From an uncultured Gammaproteobacteria bacterium (GTDB lineage: Bacteria > Pseudomonadota > Gammaproteobacteria > Arenicellales > JAANXG01), in the NCBI GenBank assembly GCA_947259175.1, contig CAMYKW010000025.1, forward strand, positions 1 to 43,210: a stretch of DNA of 43,210 bases, read 5' to 3'. A program made the position numbers and the translations under genes. Under the pieces are notes generated by a model. It was given only the letters and a program-made list of their open reading frames with translations. It searched no databases and was not told the DNA's origin. Positions 8,093 to 17,237 of this stretch are shown here, one piece after another (position 1 is the first letter of the stretch; each line of letters starts with the position of its first letter).

Positions 8093-8664
8093 GGTCTTGC
8101 CTCCAGAGTTGTTCGCGATTGGGGCGCGTTCACCGGGCGCGTAACGGCGTAAATCAAGCCGGCGGCTAGCCCAAACAGGTGCGCGCCCGGAACCGGGGTC
8201 CAGGAGATTTGAGTCAGCAGCGCCTGTCCGCTGCCCATCTCGTAGAGTACTTTCGCCAGTGCCGCCAGCAATACCGCGGACGCCAGTGCCCGATCGCGTC
8301 TTGTTAGGATGCGCATTACCAGCGCCGCCGCCAGCACCGTGTTCAGGATGCCTGACAGTCCGCAGTAGTAGGCCAGCTGCGGGTTGCCTAAAAGAAACAG
8401 ATCTACACCGAGGATCCCGGCGCCGAGCACCGCCGGCAGGCGGCGGCCGAGATCCGCTTTGAACAGCGCGGTCAGCGTCGCCAGGGCGGCGGCGTTCCAG
8501 GCGAAATGTTCGATATCGGCGTGCACGAAGTGGCCGGTGATCAGCCGCCACCACTGGCCGGCGGCGACTGCTGCGCGGTCGTATACCCACGGCTCGGGCG
8601 CGGGGCCGAAACCGGCCCACGCGCCCGACACCACGGCGAACCACAACCAGCCGCAGCGGGACAT
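8089..8664 (-). CDS. rrtA: Rhombosortase (rhomboid-family intramembrane protease)
   Basis: This is a 191-residue polytopic membrane protein. It has the rhomboid landmarks: ITGHFVHADIEHFAWN in the first conserved helix, the nucleophile serine in GLSG (Ser104) and the catalytic histidine in PGAHLFGLAAG (His162). The short length and these spacings match rhombosortases, which cleave the GlyGly-CTERM-like C-terminal tail of exported proteins. Its start (ATG 8664, with AAGGAG upstream) lies one base after the stop of the VIT/vWA gene, whose product ends in just such a tail. The protease and its substrate therefore appear to be co-encoded. It overlaps the next gene by four bases. Confidence 0.85.
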   Translation of the reverse strand: MSRCGWLWFAVVSGAWAGFGPAPEPWVYDRAAVAAGQWWRLITGHFVHADIEHFAWNAAALATLTALFKADLGRRLPAVLGAGILGVDLFLLGNPQLAYYCGLSGILNTVLAAALVMRILTRRDRALASAVLLAALAKVLYEMGSGQALLTQISWTPVPGAHLFGLAAGLIYAVTRPVNAPQSRTTLEARP

Positions 8665-8665
8665 C

Positions 8666-10744
8666 TCACGCGCTCCTTGGCGCCCGCGGCCGCCGACGCA
8701 GCTGCACAGCGAATAGCGGCAACAGTAACAAAAACCACCAACCGTCGACCGCGCCGCTGCCGCTGAGCCCGGGGCGGCTCGACTGATACATGGGTTGTTG
8801 CGTATCGACGCGACGGCTTTGCGCCGGACGTTGCGCGCGCGCCTGTTGCGCCGCGTTCTCCACCTGCAGGCGGCGTTGATTGCGGCGATCGATGCCGCGC
8901 GTCGCGTACACTTCGTCACGCAACACCAGCATCGAGGTGTAATCGGTGACCAGTCCGAATTCGACACCGAGGTCGGTGATCGCCTGTTTGAGGTCCGCCT
9001 TCTCGCCGAACTGATCGATGCGATCCTGTAAATCACGAATCTTGGCGTAGGCCCATAAGCGCTCGATCTCCGGATTTTCGTGGGCCGCGGCGGGAAAGTT
9101 GAAGCGCGTGGTATAAACCTGCTCTTGTCCGGCGATTTTTCCCTTCACGCGCAGGGTCGCTTCGCCGGATCCCCAGTAGTGACCGAACATGACCAGTTGG
9201 TCGCCGCGGTACAGACTGCGAACCCGGGCCGGCGTGAGATCAGCGGTACGCAGGCCCTCGACTTCGATGCCCACACCGCGTAAGGCCTGATGGGTGACCT
9301 TGCTTGCGGCGAGCAGCAACTGGCCAACGATGTCGTCGCTGTTCGATATGCTGATCGCGAAGCCGCCCGACGCGTCTGTAAGTGCTTCCAGCAGTGGACG
9401 GTTGGCGCTGTTGCCCATGATAAACGTGAACAGCCGCACGTCTTTACGCTCCAGCAGCTTGAGGAAAATTTGTTGTGCGGTTTCGCCCACATTCGCGACG
9501 CCGTCGGTCACCAGAACGATCGGTGCGGTACGTTCCGCCTCCAATCCCTTCAATGCCAATTGCAAACCGGCATACAGGTTGGTGCCGCTCCCGGGCGTGA
9601 TTTGTTCCAACTCGCGGCTGTAGCGCTCCACCGCTTCCGGCGTTGCGTGCTCGAAGCCCGCGGTCAACTCGCGGGCCTCCTTGTTGAATAACACAATGCG
9701 GAATCGGTCGCCGGTTTGCATTTGGCGCAGCGATCGCTGCACGCCGTCGACCAAGGTCGCATACTTGCCCTGCATGGATCCGGAGATATCGAGTACGAAT
9801 GTCCAATCGCTGCCGCGCGCTATCGGTTGCAGGTCATCGCCCGGCGTCACCACCAGCATGAACGTCCCGCGTTGCGCCGGATCCGCCTTGTGCGCTATCA
9901 GGTCGACGGATCCCGGCAGGCCCGGCGCGAGCCGCCAATAGACGACCAGGTCTTTGGCCAGGGAAAACGCCTGTTGCCGGGTCTGTCCGGGGATCGGTAA
10001 CGGGGGTGGTGCGGTCTCCGAGTTGACGGGCGCAGCGGTGTGGCCGCGGCTGTCGATACGCACCTGCCACTCATCACTCCCGATCTGCGTCACCACCGCG
10101 CCCGCTTGCGCGGGTACCCGCACGGCATCCACGGGGTACGCCGACTTGATGCGCCAATTAAAGCTGAAGTGGTCGCGCACCTGGTCGTTGGCGGTCCAGA
10201 ACTGCAACTTGGCCTCATCGACGCCGCCCTCCTCGAGCGGATAGACATAACGGCCGATGCCGGTGTCGAGGTGGGTCGGTTGGTAGTAGCTCAAGCGTAT
10301 ACGCGTGTCCTGGCCGGCGCGCACCGGGGATACGAAGATCTCGAACGTCTTGTAGCCGTCCTGTTCCGCGAGCCCGCTGTCGCGCCCCGCCTGTTTCTCC
10401 TCCTCATAGGCGCGCCGCGCCGCTTTTTTCTCCAACACCTCGCCGGTCACCGGCTGCCCGTCGATCCACACGGTGAACTCCGCGACTGACGCCTTGTCGG
10501 GCACTGGAAACGAGTACACCGCTTCCAGGTCCCGGGCGTGGGGATTGGCAAACACCTGCTCGATGCGGGTGATTGCGTAGCCATCCTCGACATCGACGTC
10601 GACATGATGCTCGGCCAGCTCGAGGGGCGGCACACTGGCGTCGCTGGGGGTCAATAAACCGGCGGCCTGGACGCCTTGGGTCGCGAACACAAACCACAGC
10701 GCGAGGCCGGCAATGGCGCGCGTGTATACGGTGGACTTTTGCAT
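8666..10744 (-). CDS. VIT and von Willebrand A domain surface protein with sorting tail
   Basis: A signal peptide (AIAGLALWFVFATQGVQA) is followed by a VIT domain (about 30-155; VDVDVEDGYAITRIEQVF, DARDLEAVYSFPVPD-type pattern) and a vWA domain with the metal-site motif DISGS near residue 310. The last 35 residues carry GLSGSGAVDGW, a hydrophobic stretch (WFLLLLPLFAV) and an arginine cluster (LRRRPRAPR), the three-part layout of sorting tails. Related proteins (marine proteobacterial sortase-target type) usually end in LPxTG beside a sortase; here the partner is a rhombosortase. The start is the ATG at 10744 with AGGAG upstream, not an upstream ATG lacking a site. First gene of the operon; probably a cell-surface or outer-membrane adhesion or inhibitor-like protein. 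Confidence 0.9.
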   Translation of the reverse strand: MQKSTVYTRAIAGLALWFVFATQGVQAAGLLTPSDASVPPLELAEHHVDVDVEDGYAITRIEQVFANPHARDLEAVYSFPVPDKASVAEFTVWIDGQPVTGEVLEKKAARRAYEEEKQAGRDSGLAEQDGYKTFEIFVSPVRAGQDTRIRLSYYQPTHLDTGIGRYVYPLEEGGVDEAKLQFWTANDQVRDHFSFNWRIKSAYPVDAVRVPAQAGAVVTQIGSDEWQVRIDSRGHTAAPVNSETAPPPLPIPGQTRQQAFSLAKDLVVYWRLAPGLPGSVDLIAHKADPAQRGTFMLVVTPGDDLQPIARGSDWTFVLDISGSMQGKYATLVDGVQRSLRQMQTGDRFRIVLFNKEARELTAGFEHATPEAVERYSRELEQITPGSGTNLYAGLQLALKGLEAERTAPIVLVTDGVANVGETAQQIFLKLLERKDVRLFTFIMGNSANRPLLEALTDASGGFAISISNSDDIVGQLLLAASKVTHQALRGVGIEVEGLRTADLTPARVRSLYRGDQLVMFGHYWGSGEATLRVKGKIAGQEQVYTTRFNFPAAAHENPEIERLWAYAKIRDLQDRIDQFGEKADLKQAITDLGVEFGLVTDYTSMLVLRDEVYATRGIDRRNQRRLQVENAAQQARAQRPAQSRRVDTQQPMYQSSRPGLSGSGAVDGWWFLLLLPLFAVQLRRRPRAPRSA

Positions 10745-10836
10745 GACGGTCGCTCCTATCAGCTCGTGTCTTGGTACACACAAGCTTCGTGAAAAGTCTC
10801 GTATAAAGCAACGATAACCGTCATAGTTCCTCTATA

Positions 10837-10865
10837 TTGACTTATGAGTATTAATAAACAATACT
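10837..10865 (+). promoter_or_regulatory. Sigma-70 promoter for the XRE regulator
   Basis: TTGACT and AATACT are separated by 17 bases. The start of transcription would fall at about 10871-10873, on or beside the ATG at 10872, so the message could be leaderless. No ribosome site is visible before the ATG, which fits. Confidence 0.5.
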
Positions 10866-10871
10866 TTTACC

Positions 10872-11603
10872 ATGTCTCAGGTTCACGAGCTCCTCGGCGC
10901 GCTGAAAACCGCGCTCAAGCAACGCGGCATCACCTACGCCGAGGTGGCGGCGCAGCTGGGTTTGTCGGAATCGAGCGTCAAACGGCTGTTCGCCACAGGC
11001 GGCTTCAAGCTCGATCGATTGCAGCAGATCTGCGACCTTGCCGAGGTCGACATCGCGGAACTCGCGCGCATCGTGGAAGCGCGGCGCCGCGACGTGGCGG
11101 AGCTGACCGAGGAGCAGGAGCAGCTTTTGGTCGCCAACGTCAAGTTGCTTTTGGTCGCGTTTTTACTGCTCAACGACTGGACCTTCGAGCAGATCGTCGG
11201 CCAGTACGCGATCACCGAAACCGAGGGTATACGGCTGTTGGCGCAACTCGACCGGTTGAAGATCATCGAACTGCAACCGGGGAACAAGGTGCGTATGCGC
11301 GTGTCGCGTTCTTTCCACTGGCGGGCACATGGTCCGATTCAGCGCTTCTTCGAGGAGCAGGTGCAAACCGAATTTTTCAAATCCCGTTTCAACGCCAAGG
11401 GAGAACTGCGCATCGTCATCAACGGTATGTTGTCGGACCGATGCAACCGGCTGCTGCAACGGAGCATGGAAAGGCTGGCCGCGGAATTCGAATCCCTGGT
11501 GCAGGAAGACCGCAAGCTCGACCTCAAGGAGCGCCGCGGCACTACCTTGATCGCGGCGATTCGTCCCTGGGGACTGGGCATCTTCGAGCAGTTGCGGCGC
11601 TAG
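10872..11603 (+). CDS. XRE-family transcriptional regulator
   Basis: Residues 1-65 form a helix-turn-helix of the XRE type (ITYAEVAAQLGLSESSVKRLF with FKLDRLQQICDLAEV). The following 180 residues form an alpha-helical ligand or oligomerisation domain that contains EEQEQLLVANVKLLLVAFLL and a winged-helix-like segment (LLAQLDRLKIIELQPGNKV). The family is common in gammaproteobacteria and its ligand is unknown. The gene is divergent from the VIT/vWA operon and about 127 bases separate the starts, so it is the obvious candidate to control that operon and itself. There is no Shine-Dalgarno sequence. Confidence 0.85.
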   Translation: MSQVHELLGALKTALKQRGITYAEVAAQLGLSESSVKRLFATGGFKLDRLQQICDLAEVDIAELARIVEARRRDVAELTEEQEQLLVANVKLLLVAFLLLNDWTFEQIVGQYAITETEGIRLLAQLDRLKIIELQPGNKVRMRVSRSFHWRAHGPIQRFFEEQVQTEFFKSRFNAKGELRIVINGMLSDRCNRLLQRSMERLAAEFESLVQEDRKLDLKERRGTTLIAAIRPWGLGIFEQLRR

Positions 11604-11701
11604 CCCGCATTCAGTTTTCTGCGACGACTCCGAGATGCGATGGACGATGTCAAACTTGCAAACCATACTTGGGGTATGCCAAGAAAATTTGCCTCGCCCG
11701 C

Positions 11702-13099
11702 ATGAATGAATTCATCGAGAACCGCACTTACGACGAAATCGAGGTCGGCGAGTCGGCGAGCCTCGATCAAGCGCTCACCATGGGTGATATCAAGCTCTTC
11801 GCCGTGATGTCGGGAGATGTGAATCCCGCCCATGTGGACGAAGACTACGCACGCAGCAGCCGCTTTCACGAAGTGATCGGCCATGGCATGTGGGGAGGTT
11901 CGCTGATCTCCACTGTGCTCGGCACCCAGTTGCCCGGGCCCGGGACGATCTATCTCACGCAAACCCTCAAGTTTCTGCGCCCGGTCGGCCTGGGTGATGT
12001 TTTGCGGGTCACCGTCACCGCGCGCGAGAAGAAGGCGAAACAGCGAATCGTGTTTGATTGCACTTGCCTTAATCAGGACGGGGAGGAGACTATCATTGGG
12101 GAGGCGGAAGTCATTGCGCCGTCCGAGAAGGTTCGCAGGCCGCGCTACGTGCTACCGGGTGTGCGGCTGGCCGAGCGTTCCCACCTCAATAGCCTCGTCG
12201 CCGCGGGCGCCGACGCCGGACCCGTCCCTATTGCCGTGGTGCATCCGTTGAGTCCCAATTCGCTCAAGACCTGCGCCGAGGCGCAGGCGGAAGGCATTAT
12301 CGAACCGGTGCTCATTGGTCCCCCAAGCAGGATTCGCGCCGCCGCAGCGGAAGTGGAAATCGATATCGGGTCTTGGCGCCTGATCCGGGTCGATCACAGC
12401 CACGCGGCGGCGGCGGAGGCGGTGTCCCTGGCGCGCGAGGGAAAAGTGCGAGCCCTGCTGCAGGGCAGCCGCAACCTGGAGGAGTTACTGCGCGTCGTGC
12501 TGTCACGGGAATCCGGACTGCGCACGGAACGGCGCGCCAGCCACGTCTACGCGTTTGACGTGCCCACCTATGAGAAGCCGCTTTTTATCACCGATGCCGG
12601 CCTGAATGTGCACCCGAACCTGGCGGAGAAAGCCGACATAATTCGAAATGCCGTTGACCTGCTGCACGCCCTCGGAGTGGCCACCCCGAAGATCGCCTGT
12701 TTGGCGGCGATCGAGCGGGTCAACGCGGCGGTGCCGTCGACGCTCGAGGCGGCGGCGCTGTGCAAGATGGCCGACCGCGGACAGATTACCGGGGCGCGCC
12801 TGGATGGGCCGCTGGCGTTCGACACCGCGGTTTCGCGCGCCGCCGGAGAGGCCAGCGGCGTTGATTCGGAGGTGGCGGGCGATGCGGATGTGCTCGTTGC
12901 CCCCGATCTGGAAGCGGGTTCCATGATTGCACACCAGTTCCGCCACCTGGGCGACGCCGGCGCCGCCGGCATCGTCATGGGCGCGCGGGTGCCCGTGGTG
13001 GTTACAACCCCGCATGATGACCCGCTCGACCGGCTCGCGTCCTGCGCGCTGGCGGCGATAGTGGCCGGGAAGACGAAAGGCCACCCGATGCCGACTTGA
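11702..13099 (+). CDS. Bifunctional MaoC-like hydratase / phosphate acyltransferase
   Basis: The 465-residue product has an N-terminal MaoC/hot-dog domain (residues 1-140; DIKLFAVMSGDVNPAHVDEDYA, the hydratase motif) fused to a phosphotransacetylase domain (about 160-465; ALCKMADRGQITGA, LDGPLAFDTAVS, DVLVAPDLEAGSM). The fusion matches the known enoyl-CoA hydratase/phosphate acetyltransferase family, which acts on acyl-CoA and acyl phosphate in the cytoplasm, probably in short-chain acid or polyhydroxyalkanoate-related metabolism. The start at the ATG 11702 follows family alignment; no good ribosome site precedes it. In many genomes such genes sit beside an acetate kinase; none is present here, so the partner lies elsewhere. 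Confidence 0.9.
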   Translation: MNEFIENRTYDEIEVGESASLDQALTMGDIKLFAVMSGDVNPAHVDEDYARSSRFHEVIGHGMWGGSLISTVLGTQLPGPGTIYLTQTLKFLRPVGLGDVLRVTVTAREKKAKQRIVFDCTCLNQDGEETIIGEAEVIAPSEKVRRPRYVLPGVRLAERSHLNSLVAAGADAGPVPIAVVHPLSPNSLKTCAEAQAEGIIEPVLIGPPSRIRAAAAEVEIDIGSWRLIRVDHSHAAAAEAVSLAREGKVRALLQGSRNLEELLRVVLSRESGLRTERRASHVYAFDVPTYEKPLFITDAGLNVHPNLAEKADIIRNAVDLLHALGVATPKIACLAAIERVNAAVPSTLEAAALCKMADRGQITGARLDGPLAFDTAVSRAAGEASGVDSEVAGDADVLVAPDLEAGSMIAHQFRHLGDAGAAGIVMGARVPVVVTTPHDDPLDRLASCALAAIVAGKTKGHPMPT

Positions 13100-13364
13100 T
13101 TCTGAAGCCGTTTATCTTCACCCGCGCGCCGGTGTGCATTGACCCGTCCACGCACCGCTGCCGTCGGCGTATTCGACTTTTGTAGTCTATTCTTAATGGT
13201 GTAAGCCGAGCACTTGGCACACGTGCCGTGAGCCACCGGGGGTAACACAACACGTTCTCGGCTATCTCTGCCTGAAACATTCGGCGGGCGCCGTGAGCGT
13301 GACGGGGACTAGTCGAGTTCCCGTCGGCAAGCTTGTATCGAATCGCTGTCAATTGGGGGTAAAC

Positions 13365-14723
13365 ATGACGTTAACGAATAGGACGTTCGGTCGCTGGTGG
13401 GTGGTCGTGGGTGCGGTGCTGATTCAGCTCGCGTTGGGCGCGATCTACGCCTGGTCGGTGTTCACCGGGGCGTTGACCGACGCGCACGGTGCGTACCGAT
13501 TTTCCGCGAGCCAAACCGCGTGGATCTTTTCCGCGGGCCTGGCGACGTTCGCCGTGGTGATGATCGCCGCGGGAAAGTTGCAGGCCAGGATCGGCCCGAT
13601 GTGGGTCGCCGTGGCCGGCGGCGTCACCCTGGGCCTCGGATATGTCCTGGGAGGCTTGCTCGGCGCGGGATTCTGGACCCAGCTCCTGTTTATCGGCGTG
13701 ATGGGCGGGGCCGGCGTCGGCCTGGCCTATGTGGTGCCCATCGCCGTGGGCGTGCGCTGGTTTCCCGACAAGAAAGGCTTAATCTCCGGTCTCGCAGTGG
13801 CTGGATTCGGGTTCGGCGCGGTGATTTGGGTGAAACTCGCGGGCTCCTGGTTCGGCGGATTGCTGAATACCGTCAGTATTTTCGGACTCCCCGGCGTGCA
13901 GAGCGTGTTCATCGTCTACGGCGTAGCGTTCCTTACCCTGGTGGTGCTGGGCAGCCTGACGATGGTGAATCCACCGGACGATTATACGCCCCGCGGATGG
14001 TCGCCCCCTGCGGCGGATGCCGCCGCCGACGGTCGGTTCGACTATGGGCCGCGGCAGATGTTGCGCAGCCCGCGGTTTTATCTGCTGTGGTCGGTTTTCG
14101 TGTGTTCCGCACTGGCCGGCCTGATGGTCATCTATTGCATCAAATTATTCGGCATCGACATCCTGCGCGGCCGCGGTGTTGCCGAGCTTGGCGCGGTCAC
14201 CGGCACGGCAATGGCGTGGTACGCGGTATTCAACGGGCTTGGCCGCATCCTGTGGGGCGGGCTTTCGGATCACCTCGGCCGCAAGACTGCGATCGTGCTG
14301 ATGACCGGCTGCCAGGGACTGGTGATGCTGCTTATTTATCACGGGTTCATTTATGTGGGTGCGGTGCACGGCTTCATCCTTGCGGCGGCGCTGATCGGAT
14401 TCAACTTCGGCGGGAATTTTGCGCTGTTCCCGGCGGCCATCGCGGATTTATTCGGCAACAAGAACGTGGGCGCCAACTATGGTTGGTTGTTCACTGCTTA
14501 CGGTGTCGCCGGCATCGCCGGACCGTTGCTCGCCGGGATGTTCAAGGATGCGGCGGCGGGCGCCGCCGAAGCGGGTATCTGGATGACCCCATTCGTCATC
14601 GCCGGGGCCGCGTGCCTGTTGGGTTCGCTGCTAATGGCGTTAATGCCGCAGAATCCGGCGGTGCGCGGCGCGCAGCCGGCGGATGAGGTCAGCCGCGTGA
14701 AACTGGCGGCCGCCATGGACTAG
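13365..14723 (+). CDS. OFA-family MFS transporter (oxalate/formate antiporter type)
   Basis: Twelve membrane segments are predictable in 452 residues. The opening WWVVVGAVLIQLALGAIYAWSVF is characteristic of the OFA family, and the loop motifs RIGPMWVAVAGG and WGGLSDHLGRKTAIV match the MFS signature between helices 2-3 and 8-9. Family members move small organic acids such as oxalate, formate or lactate across the inner membrane; the substrate cannot be told from sequence. The ATG at 13365 has GGGGGT five bases upstream. A 265-base gap separates it from the MaoC/Pta gene, so it probably has its own promoter, though a shared role in organic-acid metabolism is plausible. Confidence 0.9.
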   Translation: MTLTNRTFGRWWVVVGAVLIQLALGAIYAWSVFTGALTDAHGAYRFSASQTAWIFSAGLATFAVVMIAAGKLQARIGPMWVAVAGGVTLGLGYVLGGLLGAGFWTQLLFIGVMGGAGVGLAYVVPIAVGVRWFPDKKGLISGLAVAGFGFGAVIWVKLAGSWFGGLLNTVSIFGLPGVQSVFIVYGVAFLTLVVLGSLTMVNPPDDYTPRGWSPPAADAAADGRFDYGPRQMLRSPRFYLLWSVFVCSALAGLMVIYCIKLFGIDILRGRGVAELGAVTGTAMAWYAVFNGLGRILWGGLSDHLGRKTAIVLMTGCQGLVMLLIYHGFIYVGAVHGFILAAALIGFNFGGNFALFPAAIADLFGNKNVGANYGWLFTAYGVAGIAGPLLAGMFKDAAAGAAEAGIWMTPFVIAGAACLLGSLLMALMPQNPAVRGAQPADEVSRVKLAAAMD

Positions 14724-14768
14724 CCCCGGGCGGTTCGCCCCACGCCATGTCGTTGCGGGCATTGCGGG

Positions 14769-17237
14769 CTATGGGGGGTGCGCGGCGGTTATTGACGGCG
14801 GCCTCCAGGAACTCGCCGTGGCGATGGCGCCGGAGATGCTGATGATGTCTTCAACGGGAAACGGTCTTGCGATGGCATAGCCCTGCGCGTAGTCGGCGCC
14901 GAGTTGCTTCAGGTATTGCATGATACTGTCGTTTTCAACGAACTCCGCGATGGTCTTGAGTCCCACCACTTGACCGATACGAATGATGGATTCAACCATG
15001 GTCGCATCGATGGGATCGTGCATGATGTCCTTGACGAAGAATCCATCGATCTTGAGATAATCCACGGGTAAGGTCTTCAAGTAGTTAAACGAAGACAAAC
15101 CGCTGCCGAAGTCATCGAGGGCAAACAGGCAGCCGCGGGTATTCAGTGTGTCCATGAACTGCGTCGCCTGACGCAGGTTGGCGATAGCGGCGGTTTCGGT
15201 GACCTCGAAACACAAAGTCCCGGGTTTCAACTTCACTTTATCGAGCAAGTCGACGACTATCTTCAGAAATCGCTTGTCGCCGAGCGACTGTCCGGAAATA
15301 TTGACGGAAAAACTTTGATTCATTAGCGCCGGCCGCAGGGTCAACAGCCGTAACAGTTTGCGAATCACGCATTCGTCTATGGTGCTGATCAAACCATAAC
15401 GCTCGGCGGCGGGCAGAAACGACATCGGGGCGATCAGGCTCCCGTCCCGGCTGCGCAGGCGCAGCAGAATCTCATAACGCACCGGCACGGGCATGTTCTC
15501 CGACAATGCGACCATCGGTTGACAGTACAATTCGAAACGGTCAGCTTCGATGGCGTCGGTAATACGAGCGATCCACTTCATCTCGCCGCGACGCGCGCTG
15601 AGCTCAACATCGTCCGCCTGATACACGTGGGTGCGATTTCGCCCTGCGTCCTTGGCGCTGTAGCAGGCGACGTCCGCCGCGCTCAGCACGCCTTTTACGT
15701 CCATGCTGTCGGCGTTCATCATCACCAGGCCGGTGCTCACACCGACCCTGAATATCTGGTTGTCCCAGGAGAAACGAAATTCGTGGATTATCTTGTGCAG
15801 CTGATCGGTGATACTGCGCGCCTGATCCAAACGGCAGCCATAAAGCAATACGCCGAATTCGTCACCGCCCAGCCGCGCCAAAGTGTCGGACTCACGAATA
15901 CGTTCGGCAAGCAACGCGCTCAGTTGCGCCAGCATCTTGTCGCCGGCGCGATGGCCGCAGGTATCGTTCACCACCTTGAACTGGTCCAGATCCATGTACA
16001 GCACGCAGTGTTCGATCTTTTTAGTGCGGGTTTCTTGCAACGCCCGCTCGAGAATGTTTTCAAACTCGCGTCTGTTGACCAGCCCCGTCAACGCATCGTG
16101 GGTGGCCTGATGGGAAAGCCGTCGCGCGAGCTCACGCGACTCGCTCACATCGCGGAACACCAAAACGGTGCCGATGAGGGCATTACCCAGCATAATGGGC
16201 GCGACGTTGTAATCGATGGCGTACTCGCGTCCGTCGCGGCTCACCAGTAACGTCGGGTCGGATCGCTTGACCGAGCGCCCGGACTGCAGGCACTGCGATA
16301 CAGGATTGGGTATGGCGGCGCGCGTGCCCTCGGTGACCAGGGCAAAAATATCGGTGATGTACAACGCGTCGAAATCCTCGCGCCTTTTTACGCCCGTCAA
16401 TGATTCTGCCAGGGGATTCATATCTAGGACCTGCTGTTCGGAGTTCGTGGTGATTACGGCATCGCCGATGGACTGCAGGGTGATTTCCGCAAGCTCCTTT
16501 TGACGCATCAGGTGAGCCCGCGCCCGGTCGCGTTCCGCCTCCCGCTCCTGGATACGGCTCAACAGCAGGTTGAAGGCGTCGTAAAGGTCGTCAACTTCAT
16601 CGCCACCGGTGCGGGCCGTCAGGACCGGGGGTTCCTCTTTTCGCGAAAACTTCCTCATCGCCTCCGCCAACCGCAGGACATGTCCGAAAACCACCGTCTG
16701 CAGGCGGCTGGCTACGAAGTACACCAGAGTGACCAACACCAGCCACACGCAAAGCATCAGGGCGCCGAGCCTGGACATGCGGGCGTGCATCGGCTGCAAT
16801 GACCAGCGCGTCCGCATCGTTCCATAGTAGTCGCCCTTGTAGTTGATCGGCGCCTCGGCGACCAGCCAGTGCTGGCGCAGGGGTCCCTCGTCCGGTGGGG
16901 CGGTATCCGTCAGCCGCGGCTGATTGCCGCTGTCGACGGTGGCCGCGAACCGCCTGCCTTGAGCGTCAAAAATGACCGCCTCTACCGCAGGGGATGCGGC
17001 GAGCAATTTCTCAAGGAGTTTGCGCGCGCCGGCGGCATCGTCAAATACCAGCGGGCTTACCGCGTAATCCCCGACCAGGCGCGTGTTGACTTCGGCGCGC
17101 ACGCGCAGATCGGACTGATAGTGATTCGCGGCCTCGCGCCAGGCGAGCAGCAGCGCCACGCTTAGCGCCAGGCCGGTGACGGTTACGGTGGACGCGGTCA
17201 CTTTGTTGCGCAGCGACCAGTCGCGAAATCGCTTCAT
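14769..17237 (-). CDS. CHASE8-like/HAMP/PAS/GGDEF/EAL c-di-GMP enzyme (YfiN-like)
   Basis: Two membrane segments (about 15-33 and 158-177) flank a periplasmic CHASE8-like domain (YAVSPLVFDDAAGARKLL). HAMP, PAS (about 245-365), GGDEF (about 375-540) and EAL (about 550-800) domains follow. The cyclase site is intact (RLGGDEF, 455-461) with an inhibitory site RESD (448-451). The phosphodiesterase domain has EIL in place of EAL but keeps Glu589, Asn646, DDFGSG and KID, so both activities may be retained. Its start shares one base with the stop of the YfiR-like gene, so the pair is translationally coupled. By analogy with YfiR-YfiN, the periplasmic YfiR-like protein would restrain this enzyme. Confidence 0.92.
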   Translation of the reverse strand: MKRFRDWSLRNKVTASTVTVTGLALSVALLLAWREAANHYQSDLRVRAEVNTRLVGDYAVSPLVFDDAAGARKLLEKLLAASPAVEAVIFDAQGRRFAATVDSGNQPRLTDTAPPDEGPLRQHWLVAEAPINYKGDYYGTMRTRWSLQPMHARMSRLGALMLCVWLVLVTLVYFVASRLQTVVFGHVLRLAEAMRKFSRKEEPPVLTARTGGDEVDDLYDAFNLLLSRIQEREAERDRARAHLMRQKELAEITLQSIGDAVITTNSEQQVLDMNPLAESLTGVKRREDFDALYITDIFALVTEGTRAAIPNPVSQCLQSGRSVKRSDPTLLVSRDGREYAIDYNVAPIMLGNALIGTVLVFRDVSESRELARRLSHQATHDALTGLVNRREFENILERALQETRTKKIEHCVLYMDLDQFKVVNDTCGHRAGDKMLAQLSALLAERIRESDTLARLGGDEFGVLLYGCRLDQARSITDQLHKIIHEFRFSWDNQIFRVGVSTGLVMMNADSMDVKGVLSAADVACYSAKDAGRNRTHVYQADDVELSARRGEMKWIARITDAIEADRFELYCQPMVALSENMPVPVRYEILLRLRSRDGSLIAPMSFLPAAERYGLISTIDECVIRKLLRLLTLRPALMNQSFSVNISGQSLGDKRFLKIVVDLLDKVKLKPGTLCFEVTETAAIANLRQATQFMDTLNTRGCLFALDDFGSGLSSFNYLKTLPVDYLKIDGFFVKDIMHDPIDATMVESIIRIGQVVGLKTIAEFVENDSIMQYLKQLGADYAQGYAIARPFPVEDIISISGAIATASSWRPPSITAAHPP

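Noticed and set aside
13211-13230. Sigma-54 promoter before the MFS gene (TTGGCACACGTGCC)
   Set aside because: The -24 element looks fair, but no TTGC follows at the required four-base spacing; the sequence is rather a small imperfect palindrome.
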